This document shows, one piece after another, positions 27,567-35,680 of a stretch of 64,000 nucleotides of DNA (position 1 is the stretch's first letter; every line of letters starts with the position of its first letter). The notes below the pieces were generated by a model. It saw only the letters and a list, made by a program, of their open reading frames with translations, ran no database searches and was not told the origin of the DNA. The translations under genes were made by a program, and so were the position numbers. The stretch spans positions 2,542,001 to 2,606,000 of the forward strand of contig AP018040.2 in the NCBI GenBank assembly GCA_002356435.2. The letters run 5' to 3'. The DNA is from Petrimonas sp. IBARAKI (GTDB lineage: Bacteria; Bacteroidota; Bacteroidia; Bacteroidales; Dysgonomonadaceae).

Positions 27567-28322
27567 ATGAATCGGGATCGTACGTCGAAATACTTGAAAA
27601 TAAGCCGGGAAATAATTTCTCAAATTGAATCGGGGATTTTACAACCAGGGAACAAAATATCTTCTGAAAATGAACTGATTAATGAATATAAAATCAGCAA
27701 TACGACGGCACGTAAAGTCCTTTCCTATGTTGAAAACCAAGGGTGGGTAAAAAAAATAAAAGGGAAAGGAACTTTTGTCATTAACCGGTCAAAAGAGATG
27801 CACCTTAATCGGATTCTGGGGTCTTTCGATGCCATGAAAGAAAGCTTCCGGAACAATTTAATAAAAGAAGGCTTAACGCCCAAAGACATCTTACTTGAAA
27901 AAATAATTTTAAATGAAGGGATATCAATTAACGTGAATAACAAGAATCATGTCATTGAGGGTAAGGTACTCAAACTGCATCGCCTGCGGTATGCAAATGA
28001 CGTTCTTATGAAAGATGAAACCAAATATATCTCAATGACCCTGTGTCCCGACATTCACCTGGATGAAATGAATGACTCATTGATAAATTTATACGAAAAA
28101 AAATACCGCATCCAATTGAGCGATATACAAAGAACGATCTCCACCAAAGTTGTCGATCCGAAAGAGAAGGAAAATTACTTTGGCAACAGTATTCCTATGG
28201 CTGTATTTATCCTGGGGAGCGTGGCCTCAAATGATCGATCTGAAACCATTGAGATAGAATATTCATTGTACAGAGGCGACAAATACAGCTTTACCATCAA
28301 CACAAAACCCGACCTGCTTTAA
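27567..28322 (+). CDS. GntR-family (HutC/UTRA type) transcription regulator
   Basis: The 251-residue protein has an N-terminal winged helix (about 5-72): I-I-S-Q-I-E-S-G-I-L-Q-P-G-N-K-I-S-S-E-N-E-L, then S-N-T-T-A-R-K-V-L as recognition helix and K-G-K-G-T-F-V as wing. The C-terminal part (about 90-245) fits a UTRA effector-binding domain, with V-L-K-L-H-R-L-R-Y and E-I-E-Y-S-L-Y-R-G-D-K-Y-S-F. Such regulators usually repress until a sugar or sugar-phosphate binds. It is divergent from the MFS/isomerase operon and upstream of the second susCD operon, and dyads of similar half-site (TTATT...AATAA) lie in both control regions. It is the only regulator gene in the window. Confidence 0.88.
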   Translation: MNRDRTSKYLKISREIISQIESGILQPGNKISSENELINEYKISNTTARKVLSYVENQGWVKKIKGKGTFVINRSKEMHLNRILGSFDAMKESFRNNLIKEGLTPKDILLEKIILNEGISINVNNKNHVIEGKVLKLHRLRYANDVLMKDETKYISMTLCPDIHLDEMNDSLINLYEKKYRIQLSDIQRTISTKVVDPKEKENYFGNSIPMAVFILGSVASNDRSETIEIEYSLYRGDKYSFTINTKPDLL

Positions 28323-28355
28323 ACTTAACTGTAATTTAAAAGTAAACGCAATTCC

Positions 28356-28411
28356 TACAGTAAAAATATCATTTTACATAGTTATTCTGGAATAACCTAT
28401 TATTAATTTTG
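28356..28411 (+). promoter_or_regulatory. Promoter region of second susC with dyad and degenerate bipartite motif
   Basis: The -7 box TAATTTTG is at 28404-28411. Just upstream is the perfect dyad GTTATTC-tg-GAATAAC (28381-28396). Further up, ACAG-N6-TATCATTTTA (28357-28376) resembles the ACAG-N6-TGTCATTTTA core of the motifs at 9172 and 12651, with the distance to the -7 box 1 bp longer. Confidence 0.5.
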
Positions 28412-28438
28412 TCTAAAATATTATATTTTTCGTGAATA

Positions 28439-28453
28439 TTATTGTGACAATAA
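28439..28453. promoter_or_regulatory. Perfect dyad TTATTGT-g-ACAATAA downstream of the susC promoter
   Basis: The 7-bp arms with a 1-nt spacer lie about 30 bp after the -7 box, in the likely leader. Its TTATT/AATAA half-sites match those of the dyads at 28381-28396 and 27532-27550, so it could be a second site for the GntR regulator. Confidence 0.4.
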
Positions 28454-28568
28454 CTCTATACTTTTGAATTATTAGGCAATTGTAGTTTTCAATCAGATAT
28501 CCTGAAAGCTCATTCTTCTATTTTTATTTATTTTTTTATTTTTAATTACTATGAATATACTAATTTAA

Positions 28569-31500
28569 ATGGCTATGAATCAACTAAAAAGAATTTTCTA
28601 TTGTTGTGTCACTATTTTGCTCCTGCAATCAGTGACTGTGTTTTCCATTTATGGAGCATCTGAATTAAGGTATGATGTTCAGCAAAATACCAAAGCCATT
28701 ACTGGTCAGGTTGTGACAACAAGCGGAGAACCTCTTCCGGGAGTTTCTGTTGTTATCGCAGGTACAACCCAGGGGACCGTAACCGATGTGGATGGAAACT
28801 TTTCGTTAAGGGTTCCCAATGAAACTCAAACGTTGCAGTTTTCATTTATTGGAATGAAGACGCAAACGGTAAATATTTCAGGCAGAAATTCAGTTTCTGT
28901 CGTTTTGGAAGAAGAAACAATCGGTCTACAAGAAGTTGTTGCAGTGGGTTACGGCAGTATGCAGCGAAACCGTGTTTCTGCATCCATTGTTTCTATCGCA
29001 CCTGAAAAAGTACAAGCTCAGGTTACCAGCGGAGTTGACCGTGCACTTGAAGGCCAAATTGCAGGATTGAGTGTACGACAAACTACTGGTGCTCCCGGAG
29101 GAGGCGCAGAAATGACTATTCGAGGTGCCGGATCCATTGGTGCGGGAAATCAGCCACTGATAGTAATAGATGGGTTTCCTATGCAGGGTGGCTATGGGAA
29201 GGAAGTTTCGCCCTTAGCTCTGTTGAATTCAGCGGATATTAAATCGATTGATGTGTTGAAAGGGGTATCTGCCACGTCAATTTATGGCTCACGCGGTTCA
29301 AACGGAGTCATACTAATTAATACCATGTCTGGTGAGCAAGGAAAAACGGAGTTGAATTTTAACAGCCAGTTTGGGTTTGATCAAATGCTCGAAAGTGAAA
29401 AACTTGATTTGATGAATGCCCAAGAGTTTGCCCAATGGAGAAAAGAGGATATCTACGATAAAGCAGCCTTTTACGGACGTACCGTTACGGATGCCGACGT
29501 ACCGGAAGTGTACCGTAACCCTGCTGCTTTGGGCGAAGGAACCGATTGGTATGATGTAATGACACAAACGGCTCCTCAACAGGAATATAACCTTTCAGTT
29601 ACTCACGGTTACAAAAATTTTAGGGGATTTTTCTCGATGGGCTATCTTAACCAACAAGGAATTATCCGCAAAACCGGCTACGAGAGAATTTCCATGAGAG
29701 CCAATATGTCATACGAACCCATCGAATACTTGACATTGGGTATGAACGTCAGCCCGACGATCCAAACTTGGGATCACCAGGTTGGAGGAGACAGAGGTTC
29801 AGTGTTTGGAAGTGCATTCATGTCATCTCCTCTTGATGGGCCATATAAAGAAGACGGCCTCTGGGAAAGAGATAATCCGAAATATTATGACGGTGAGTGG
29901 GACCTGGATATCTGGTCTCCGGGAACTTTCAGTAATCAAAATGCATTGCAAGCCCTTAATGCTATCAAGGACAAAACAAAACGGCTCAATTTGAGGTTTT
30001 CTCCTTTTGTCGTGATCAAACCTGTTAAGGAACTGACATTAAAATCTCAATATAACCTGGAATTGGACTATAACGGACGGGATTATTTCAAACCATCCAC
30101 TGTGAGCGGTTTATACAACCCACCTCCACAAGCTGCCGACGGATATTACGATATAAGACGAAGCTTTAACTGGCAATTCGAAAACACAGCCAACTATGAC
30201 AAAATGTTTGGGGATCACCGAATAGATGCATTACTCGGTTTTACGATGGAACGTTACAACGGTTTTTCCAGCTATATCAATGGAGATCAATTTCCTAGTG
30301 ATGACATTGAAACCATCAATGCTTCAGTAGTACAATGGGGAAACACTAGCGAATCGAACTGGTCTATGATATCCTACATGGCACGTCTGAATTATGACTA
30401 CCAGGCTAAATATTTATTTACTGGAACTATTAGGCGTGATGGTAGTTCTCGCTTTGGATCTGATAGAAGATGGGGATACTTTCCTTCAGTTTCAGCAGGT
30501 TGGAACATCAGCAAAGAAGCATTCTTCCCACAAACTGACTGGCTGACTAACTTAAAGTTGAGAGCAAGCTATGGAGCCAGCGGTAACAACTCGATTGGTA
30601 ATTACACGTGGATTCCCACAGTTGTCAATAGCAACTATACCTTTGGTGGTAAGGTAGCTAATGGTAAAAGGGTAAATGCCATTGAAAACACTATGTTGGG
30701 CTGGGAAAGATCCAATGAGTTTGACACTGGATTTGATTTAACCTTGCTTGGAGGTAGAATCAACTTCATCTTCGACTATTATGACAAGATTACTGAAGAT
30801 ATGTTGTGGGGAGTTGCTATACCCATCTCTTCGGGATTTAGCTCCGTACAAGACAACATTGGTAAAATTCAGAACCGAGGATTGGAATTTTCACTAAATA
30901 CCATAAACATTACCAATGCTGAATTCACCTGGAGTTCAGATTTTAACATATCTTTCAATAAAAATGAAGTGTTGGATATGGGTGCTGTTGGCCGTATCTT
31001 AGCCGGACCAAGATCTTATTCTCTCACCATGGAAGGACAGCCTATGGCTATGTTTTACGGATATAAGAGCCTGGGAATAATCAACACATATGAAGAATTG
31101 GAAAAATATCCTCATTTTTCATCACAACTTCCCGGAACACCTCATTATGAAGACACCGACAAAAATGGTATATTGGATCAACGAGACAAGCAGATTATTG
31201 GCAATCCTTGGCCCAAATTCAGGGGAGGCTTTAGCAACAATTTCACCTACAAAAACTGGGATCTGGGTATAGCCATGAGTTTTGCACATGATTTCGATAT
31301 CTGGGCACAACTTGAAGAAGACGTGATAAACCTTGATGGGGTTTTCAATGTACTCAGTGAAGTAAAAGACAGATGGAGATCACCGGAACAACCCGGGAAT
31401 GGCCGGATTGCAGCATCATTTCACGAAACTGCATACGATAGGTGGGAAAACTCTGACTGGGTTCATAATGCCTCTTTTCTTAAAGTGCAGAACATTACCC

Positions 31501-31703
31501 TTGGATATAACCTAAAGAACATTAGTTTCATGAAATTATTACGATTGTACTGCACGGCACAGAATCCATTTTTGTTCACAAACTATCGTTATGGAAATCC
31601 TGAGGCAAGTGTTTATGGGAACAATTCTTTACAAAGAAATTTCGATAACTATGATTATCCATTGACTCGCACCATTGTTTTCGGAGTAAATGTAACTTTT
31701 TAA
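28569..31703 (+). CDS. SusC-family TonB-dependent outer-membrane transporter (second pair)
   Basis: This 1044-residue outer-membrane importer has a signal peptide (about 1-30), a carboxypeptidase-like domain (A-I-T-G-Q-V-V-T...S-F-I-G-M-K) and a TonB box L-Q-E-V-V-A-V-G-Y-G. Its plug has I-R-G-A-G-S-I-G-A-G-N-Q-P-L-I-V-I-D-G-F-P, and the barrel ends in V-N-V-T-F. It is clearly diverged from the first SusC of the locus, so the two pairs probably take up different oligosaccharides. It opens the long plus-strand operon and is followed by susD after 12 bp. An alternative start two codons later (28575) would not change the signal peptide. Confidence 0.95.
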   Translation: MAMNQLKRIFYCCVTILLLQSVTVFSIYGASELRYDVQQNTKAITGQVVTTSGEPLPGVSVVIAGTTQGTVTDVDGNFSLRVPNETQTLQFSFIGMKTQTVNISGRNSVSVVLEEETIGLQEVVAVGYGSMQRNRVSASIVSIAPEKVQAQVTSGVDRALEGQIAGLSVRQTTGAPGGGAEMTIRGAGSIGAGNQPLIVIDGFPMQGGYGKEVSPLALLNSADIKSIDVLKGVSATSIYGSRGSNGVILINTMSGEQGKTELNFNSQFGFDQMLESEKLDLMNAQEFAQWRKEDIYDKAAFYGRTVTDADVPEVYRNPAALGEGTDWYDVMTQTAPQQEYNLSVTHGYKNFRGFFSMGYLNQQGIIRKTGYERISMRANMSYEPIEYLTLGMNVSPTIQTWDHQVGGDRGSVFGSAFMSSPLDGPYKEDGLWERDNPKYYDGEWDLDIWSPGTFSNQNALQALNAIKDKTKRLNLRFSPFVVIKPVKELTLKSQYNLELDYNGRDYFKPSTVSGLYNPPPQAADGYYDIRRSFNWQFENTANYDKMFGDHRIDALLGFTMERYNGFSSYINGDQFPSDDIETINASVVQWGNTSESNWSMISYMARLNYDYQAKYLFTGTIRRDGSSRFGSDRRWGYFPSVSAGWNISKEAFFPQTDWLTNLKLRASYGASGNNSIGNYTWIPTVVNSNYTFGGKVANGKRVNAIENTMLGWERSNEFDTGFDLTLLGGRINFIFDYYDKITEDMLWGVAIPISSGFSSVQDNIGKIQNRGLEFSLNTINITNAEFTWSSDFNISFNKNEVLDMGAVGRILAGPRSYSLTMEGQPMAMFYGYKSLGIINTYEELEKYPHFSSQLPGTPHYEDTDKNGILDQRDKQIIGNPWPKFRGGFSNNFTYKNWDLGIAMSFAHDFDIWAQLEEDVINLDGVFNVLSEVKDRWRSPEQPGNGRIAASFHETAYDRWENSDWVHNASFLKVQNITLGYNLKNISFMKLLRLYCTAQNPFLFTNYRYGNPEASVYGNNSLQRNFDNYDYPLTRTIVFGVNVTF

Positions 31704-31715
31704 TATTAAAACATT

Positions 31716-33212
31716 ATGAGAAAAATTTATACTAAAATACTGCCTATTGTGTTTCTGGCTTTGGGCCTTTTGGGATGCGAAGATTTTTTAAACGAGTATC
31801 CGGTTTCTGAGATTAGCACAAAATCATTTTTTAAGGATCAGGCTCAATTCGAACAGGCCGTTAATGGGGCATATTCAGGTCTCCGTGAGTTGGCAGGAGC
31901 TAATGATGTAGGATTTAATGGCATTTTTTGGATTGCCGGCGAAATGCGTTCGGACAATACAACCTTTCAACACAATACGACTGACCAGTCTGGACACCGC
32001 TTCTGGCATGTGGATCAGTTCATTATGAACCCTAACAATGAGATTGTAAACCAACCGTGGAATACGTGTTACGTTGGAATCGGAAAATGCAATACGGTAA
32101 TTAAGTACAGTGAAGGCATAGAGTTTGATAAAAAGGCTCAATTTTTAGCTGAAGTAAAGTTTCTAAGGGCTTTATATTATTATACCTTGGTTAGAGTGTT
32201 TGGCGATGTGCCCTTGATCACTGAACCGGCAACTTCCTATAATAGTGCTTTTGAAGGAAACAAAAGAGTTTCTAAAGATTTGATTTTCCAAACCATTCTA
32301 TCCGATTTGAATGATGCCAAACAAAATTTGCCTAAAAATTATTCTGCCTCAGAGTTTGGCAGGGCGACTGAAGGTGCTGCGAGGACATTGCTTGCCGATG
32401 TTCAAATGTGGTTAGGGAAATATAACGAAGCCAAGACAGAATTGGAAGCTGTAGTTGCTGGCAATCAATATGCTGTTCTGGATGATTATGCATCTGTGTT
32501 TGATCTCAACAATGAACAAAACAAAGAGATTGTTTTTTCTGTTCAATTCATTGTCGGAACCTTTGGTTTGGGATCAGCCAACATGTATACTTTTTTGCCC
32601 TGGAATTCCGGAACTAAATATATTTCCCACGGACAGGTACTTGCAAGAACCGGAATGAACATACCAACGGAAGACCTTATCAATTCTTTCGAAGAAGGTG
32701 ACAAACGTAAGGACATGATTGATTTCGGTTTTATAGACAATGATTTTGGCACATATCAGGGCAATATTGTTCCCTTTACCAAGAAATTCTGGGATCCGGG
32801 ACACGCCGTACAATATATAGCCGGGAATGACTTTCCACTGTACAGGTATCCACACGTTTTATTGATGTTGGCCGAATGCTACCTGCGTGAGGGTGGCGGT
32901 GATCCTGTTCCGTTGGTAAATCAGGTGAGAAGAAGAGCCGGATTGTCAAATCTTACTTCGGTGACTTTGGATGACATCATCCAAGAACGTAGGGTGGAAT
33001 TCCATTGTGAGGCGGATAGATGGTGGGTTCTTGTCAGAACCGGTAAGGCACAAGAAGTAATGTTAGCTCATGGAACGCGTGAAAAAGCAAATCGTTCAGG
33101 ATCAGGAGCAATTTCCAGTTCTGCTTTCAATAAAATTAATATTTTATTCCCCATTCCTTCCTGGGTTTTGGAAAACGACCCGACAATGGAACAGAATCCG
33201 GAATACGAATAA
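31716..33212 (+). CDS. SusD-family glycan-binding lipoprotein (second pair)
   Basis: The 498-residue lipoprotein has the lipobox L-L-G-C-E-D-F-L-N-E-Y-P, then the SusD helices with F-L-R-A-L-Y-Y-Y-T-L-V-R-V-F-G-D-V-P, G-R-A-T-E-G-A-A-R-T-L-L, and the late R-R-V-E-F-H-C-E-A-D-R-W-W-V-L-V-R-T-G. It ends P-T-M-E-Q-N-P-E-Y-E. It pairs with the upstream SusC. A terminator-like hairpin starts 13 bp after the stop, so the enzyme genes beyond may be expressed at a lower level or from internal promoters. Confidence 0.95.
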   Translation: MRKIYTKILPIVFLALGLLGCEDFLNEYPVSEISTKSFFKDQAQFEQAVNGAYSGLRELAGANDVGFNGIFWIAGEMRSDNTTFQHNTTDQSGHRFWHVDQFIMNPNNEIVNQPWNTCYVGIGKCNTVIKYSEGIEFDKKAQFLAEVKFLRALYYYTLVRVFGDVPLITEPATSYNSAFEGNKRVSKDLIFQTILSDLNDAKQNLPKNYSASEFGRATEGAARTLLADVQMWLGKYNEAKTELEAVVAGNQYAVLDDYASVFDLNNEQNKEIVFSVQFIVGTFGLGSANMYTFLPWNSGTKYISHGQVLARTGMNIPTEDLINSFEEGDKRKDMIDFGFIDNDFGTYQGNIVPFTKKFWDPGHAVQYIAGNDFPLYRYPHVLLMLAECYLREGGGDPVPLVNQVRRRAGLSNLTSVTLDDIIQERRVEFHCEADRWWVLVRTGKAQEVMLAHGTREKANRSGSGAISSSAFNKINILFPIPSWVLENDPTMEQNPEYE

Positions 33213-33225
33213 AATTATTTATTAC

Positions 33226-33258
33226 AAAAAGGGATGGATGTAACACCCATCCCTTTTT
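33226..33258 (+). terminator. Terminator/attenuator after the second susD
   Basis: AAAAAGGGATGG (33226-33237) pairs perfectly with CCATCCCTTTTT (33247-33258) around a 9-nt loop; the A/T arms make it work in either direction. It sits in the same place as the hairpin after the first susD. Confidence 0.8.
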
Positions 33259-33377
33259 GTTCTTTTGATATCATTCGGCATAATTTTATATTCATAACAA
33301 ACTGAGAATATGTCGTATTTTCTGAATCAATTCTTTACGAATTGAATTTTTTACTTAATAAAGAAACCTGTTATTCA

Positions 33378-35657
33378 ATGAAATCTGTTATCTTCTCTTT
33401 TTTGTTAATCCTCGCATTGCCTTTAAGTATGAACGGCAATGATTTCAAAGGGATTAAAAGAATTACGGCCAATGAATCCCAAAACGAATCAAATTCGTGG
33501 ATAAACTTTGTCAAACTGTTTGAACTGAGTGAAATACCAGAAAAATCATTGACTCAAATCGCCTGCGATTCCAAATACTGGTTGTGGATCAATGAGAAGC
33601 TGGTTGTTTTTGAAGGCCAGTTAAAACGTGGGCCAACACCCAACGACACCTATTACGATGAAGTAGATATAGCCCCTTACCTAAAACTGGGGAAAAACAA
33701 AATTGCCATTCTCGTCTGGTATTTCGGTAAGGACGGCTTTTCTCACAAGAGCAGCGGCCAGGCTGGTCTTGTTTTTAAAAATGATGTACTCCATATCCAT
33801 AGCGACAATACCTGGCTAAGTCGTTTAAACAAAGCTTTTGAATATACATCACGAGACTACCCGAATTATCGCTTGTCTGAATCGAATGTCCGGTTCGATG
33901 CCCGAAAAGAGAGTTTCGACTGGATATTGCTGGAGGATAATCTTCGCGGTTTTGGCCGGGCCAAGGTCTTGGGAGATGCGGAATCATCCCCGTGGAATAA
34001 ATTAGTCAAAAGGCCGATACCTTTATGGAAAAACAGTGGACTGAAAGAGTATAAAAACAAAATAAACTTTCCTTTTGTGAGCAAGGGAGACACCTTAATT
34101 CTAACATTACCCTACAACGCACAGATTACTCCCTATTTTAAAATCAGATCGGATGCCGGAAAAGTCATTGATATCCGGACCGACAACTACCGGATTGGTA
34201 ACACACTGAGCGTTAGAGCCGAATACGTTACCTCCTCCGGACTGCAGGAATATGAATCGTTGGGCTGGATGAACGGCCATCAGGTACGGTACTATTTTCC
34301 GGAGGGAGTTGAAATAATGGATGTGAAATACAGAGAAACAGGATACGACACTGAATTTACGGGAAGTTTCACGTGCAATGATGTATTTTTTAACCGTCTT
34401 TGGGAAAAGGCGCTCAGAACACTATACGTTACTATGCGCGACACCTACATGGATTGCCCGGATCGTGAAAGGGCACAGTGGTGGGGCGATTTGGTCAACG
34501 AAAGCGGTGAAGCTTTTTATGCCCTTTCACCTTCTGCAGCATCTTTAACCCAAAAAGGGATGTTGGAGTTAATAAACTGGCAGAGAAGTGACGGGACAAT
34601 ATATTCTCCTGTTCCCGGAATGTATACCAGTGAATTGCCTGGCCAGATGCTGGCCAGTATAGGATATTATGGATTCTGGAACTATTACATGAACACCGGA
34701 GATAAAGAGACCGTAGAAAAAGTATACAATGGTGTTAAAAAGTACCTGAGTGTATGGGAAAGTGACGAGAAAGGAATTCTCGTACACCGTGAGGGGGATT
34801 GGTATTGGGGCGACTGGGGTACCAATATAGACAAACAAGGTATATTTAATGCGTTCTATTACCTGGCTCTCAAGGGATTTAGAAACATGTCCGAACTTCT
34901 TGGATACAATGGGGAGGTCAAAAAGACACAAGAAAAAATGGACGCATTTAAAAAAGCATTCAACGCTCAGTTGTGGAAAAATGGGGAATACAGATCGGAG
35001 ACGTACACCGGGGAAACCGATGACAGGACACAGGCATTGGCCGTAGTTGCTGGACTTGCGGATGAAGCGAAATTTCCGGAAATACTCCAAAAACTTAAAA
35101 CACAAAAATTTGCCAGCCCCTATCTGGAAAAATACGTACTGGAAGCTCTTTTCATCATGGGCTACGAAGAGTACGGACTTCAGAGAATGAAAGAGCGATA
35201 TTCTGAAATGATTAATGATCCCGCCAGGACTACCCTATATGAGTTGTGGAATATTGGCAGTGGTAGCGTCAATCACGCCTGGAGTGGTGGAGGATTAACC
35301 ATTTTGTCTCAATATGTTTGTGGCGTTTATCCCGTTGAAGCTGCCTGGAAAACTATTCGCATAAGACCTCAAATGGGTAGTCTGACCTATGCCGCAACTG
35401 AAAATACAACGGTGAACGGCAAGTTTTCCGTAGAAATTAACAAATCAAACGGCAAGTATCGTATTCACACCCTCTTGCCGCAGGAAAGCAATGCCATAGT
35501 TATGATTCCCGTCTCGTATAAAAAAATAAACCTGAACAATCACTTAATCTGGAACGGTAAGGAAAAAAGAAACCAATGGTCAGAATATTTAGGTATTGAC
35601 AACGGATACCATACGTTTAAGATTAAATCCGGAAATTGGAATTTTGTTGCAGAATAA
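33378..35657 (+). CDS. GH78-like alpha-L-rhamnosidase, secreted
   Basis: I take the ATG at 33378 (759 residues) since it begins a clean type I signal peptide; the in-frame ATG at 33342 adds 12 polar residues. N-terminal beta-sandwich domains precede the (alpha/alpha)6 barrel. The acid motif is M-D-C-P-D-R-E-R-A-Q-W-W-G-D (Asp359, Glu364), and the second Glu lies in T-L-Y-E-L-W-N. The W-S-G-G-G region and R-I-R-P-Q-M-G-S-L lead into the C-terminal sandwich. It is shorter than the other GH78 proteins here, because fewer accessory domains precede the barrel. First enzyme after the second susD; the next gene follows after 23 bp. Confidence 0.82.
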   Translation: MKSVIFSFLLILALPLSMNGNDFKGIKRITANESQNESNSWINFVKLFELSEIPEKSLTQIACDSKYWLWINEKLVVFEGQLKRGPTPNDTYYDEVDIAPYLKLGKNKIAILVWYFGKDGFSHKSSGQAGLVFKNDVLHIHSDNTWLSRLNKAFEYTSRDYPNYRLSESNVRFDARKESFDWILLEDNLRGFGRAKVLGDAESSPWNKLVKRPIPLWKNSGLKEYKNKINFPFVSKGDTLILTLPYNAQITPYFKIRSDAGKVIDIRTDNYRIGNTLSVRAEYVTSSGLQEYESLGWMNGHQVRYYFPEGVEIMDVKYRETGYDTEFTGSFTCNDVFFNRLWEKALRTLYVTMRDTYMDCPDRERAQWWGDLVNESGEAFYALSPSAASLTQKGMLELINWQRSDGTIYSPVPGMYTSELPGQMLASIGYYGFWNYYMNTGDKETVEKVYNGVKKYLSVWESDEKGILVHREGDWYWGDWGTNIDKQGIFNAFYYLALKGFRNMSELLGYNGEVKKTQEKMDAFKKAFNAQLWKNGEYRSETYTGETDDRTQALAVVAGLADEAKFPEILQKLKTQKFASPYLEKYVLEALFIMGYEEYGLQRMKERYSEMINDPARTTLYELWNIGSGSVNHAWSGGGLTILSQYVCGVYPVEAAWKTIRIRPQMGSLTYAATENTTVNGKFSVEINKSNGKYRIHTLLPQESNAIVMIPVSYKKINLNNHLIWNGKEKRNQWSEYLGIDNGYHTFKIKSGNWNFVAE

Positions 35658-35680
35658 ATAGCTAACTAAACATTGGAATC

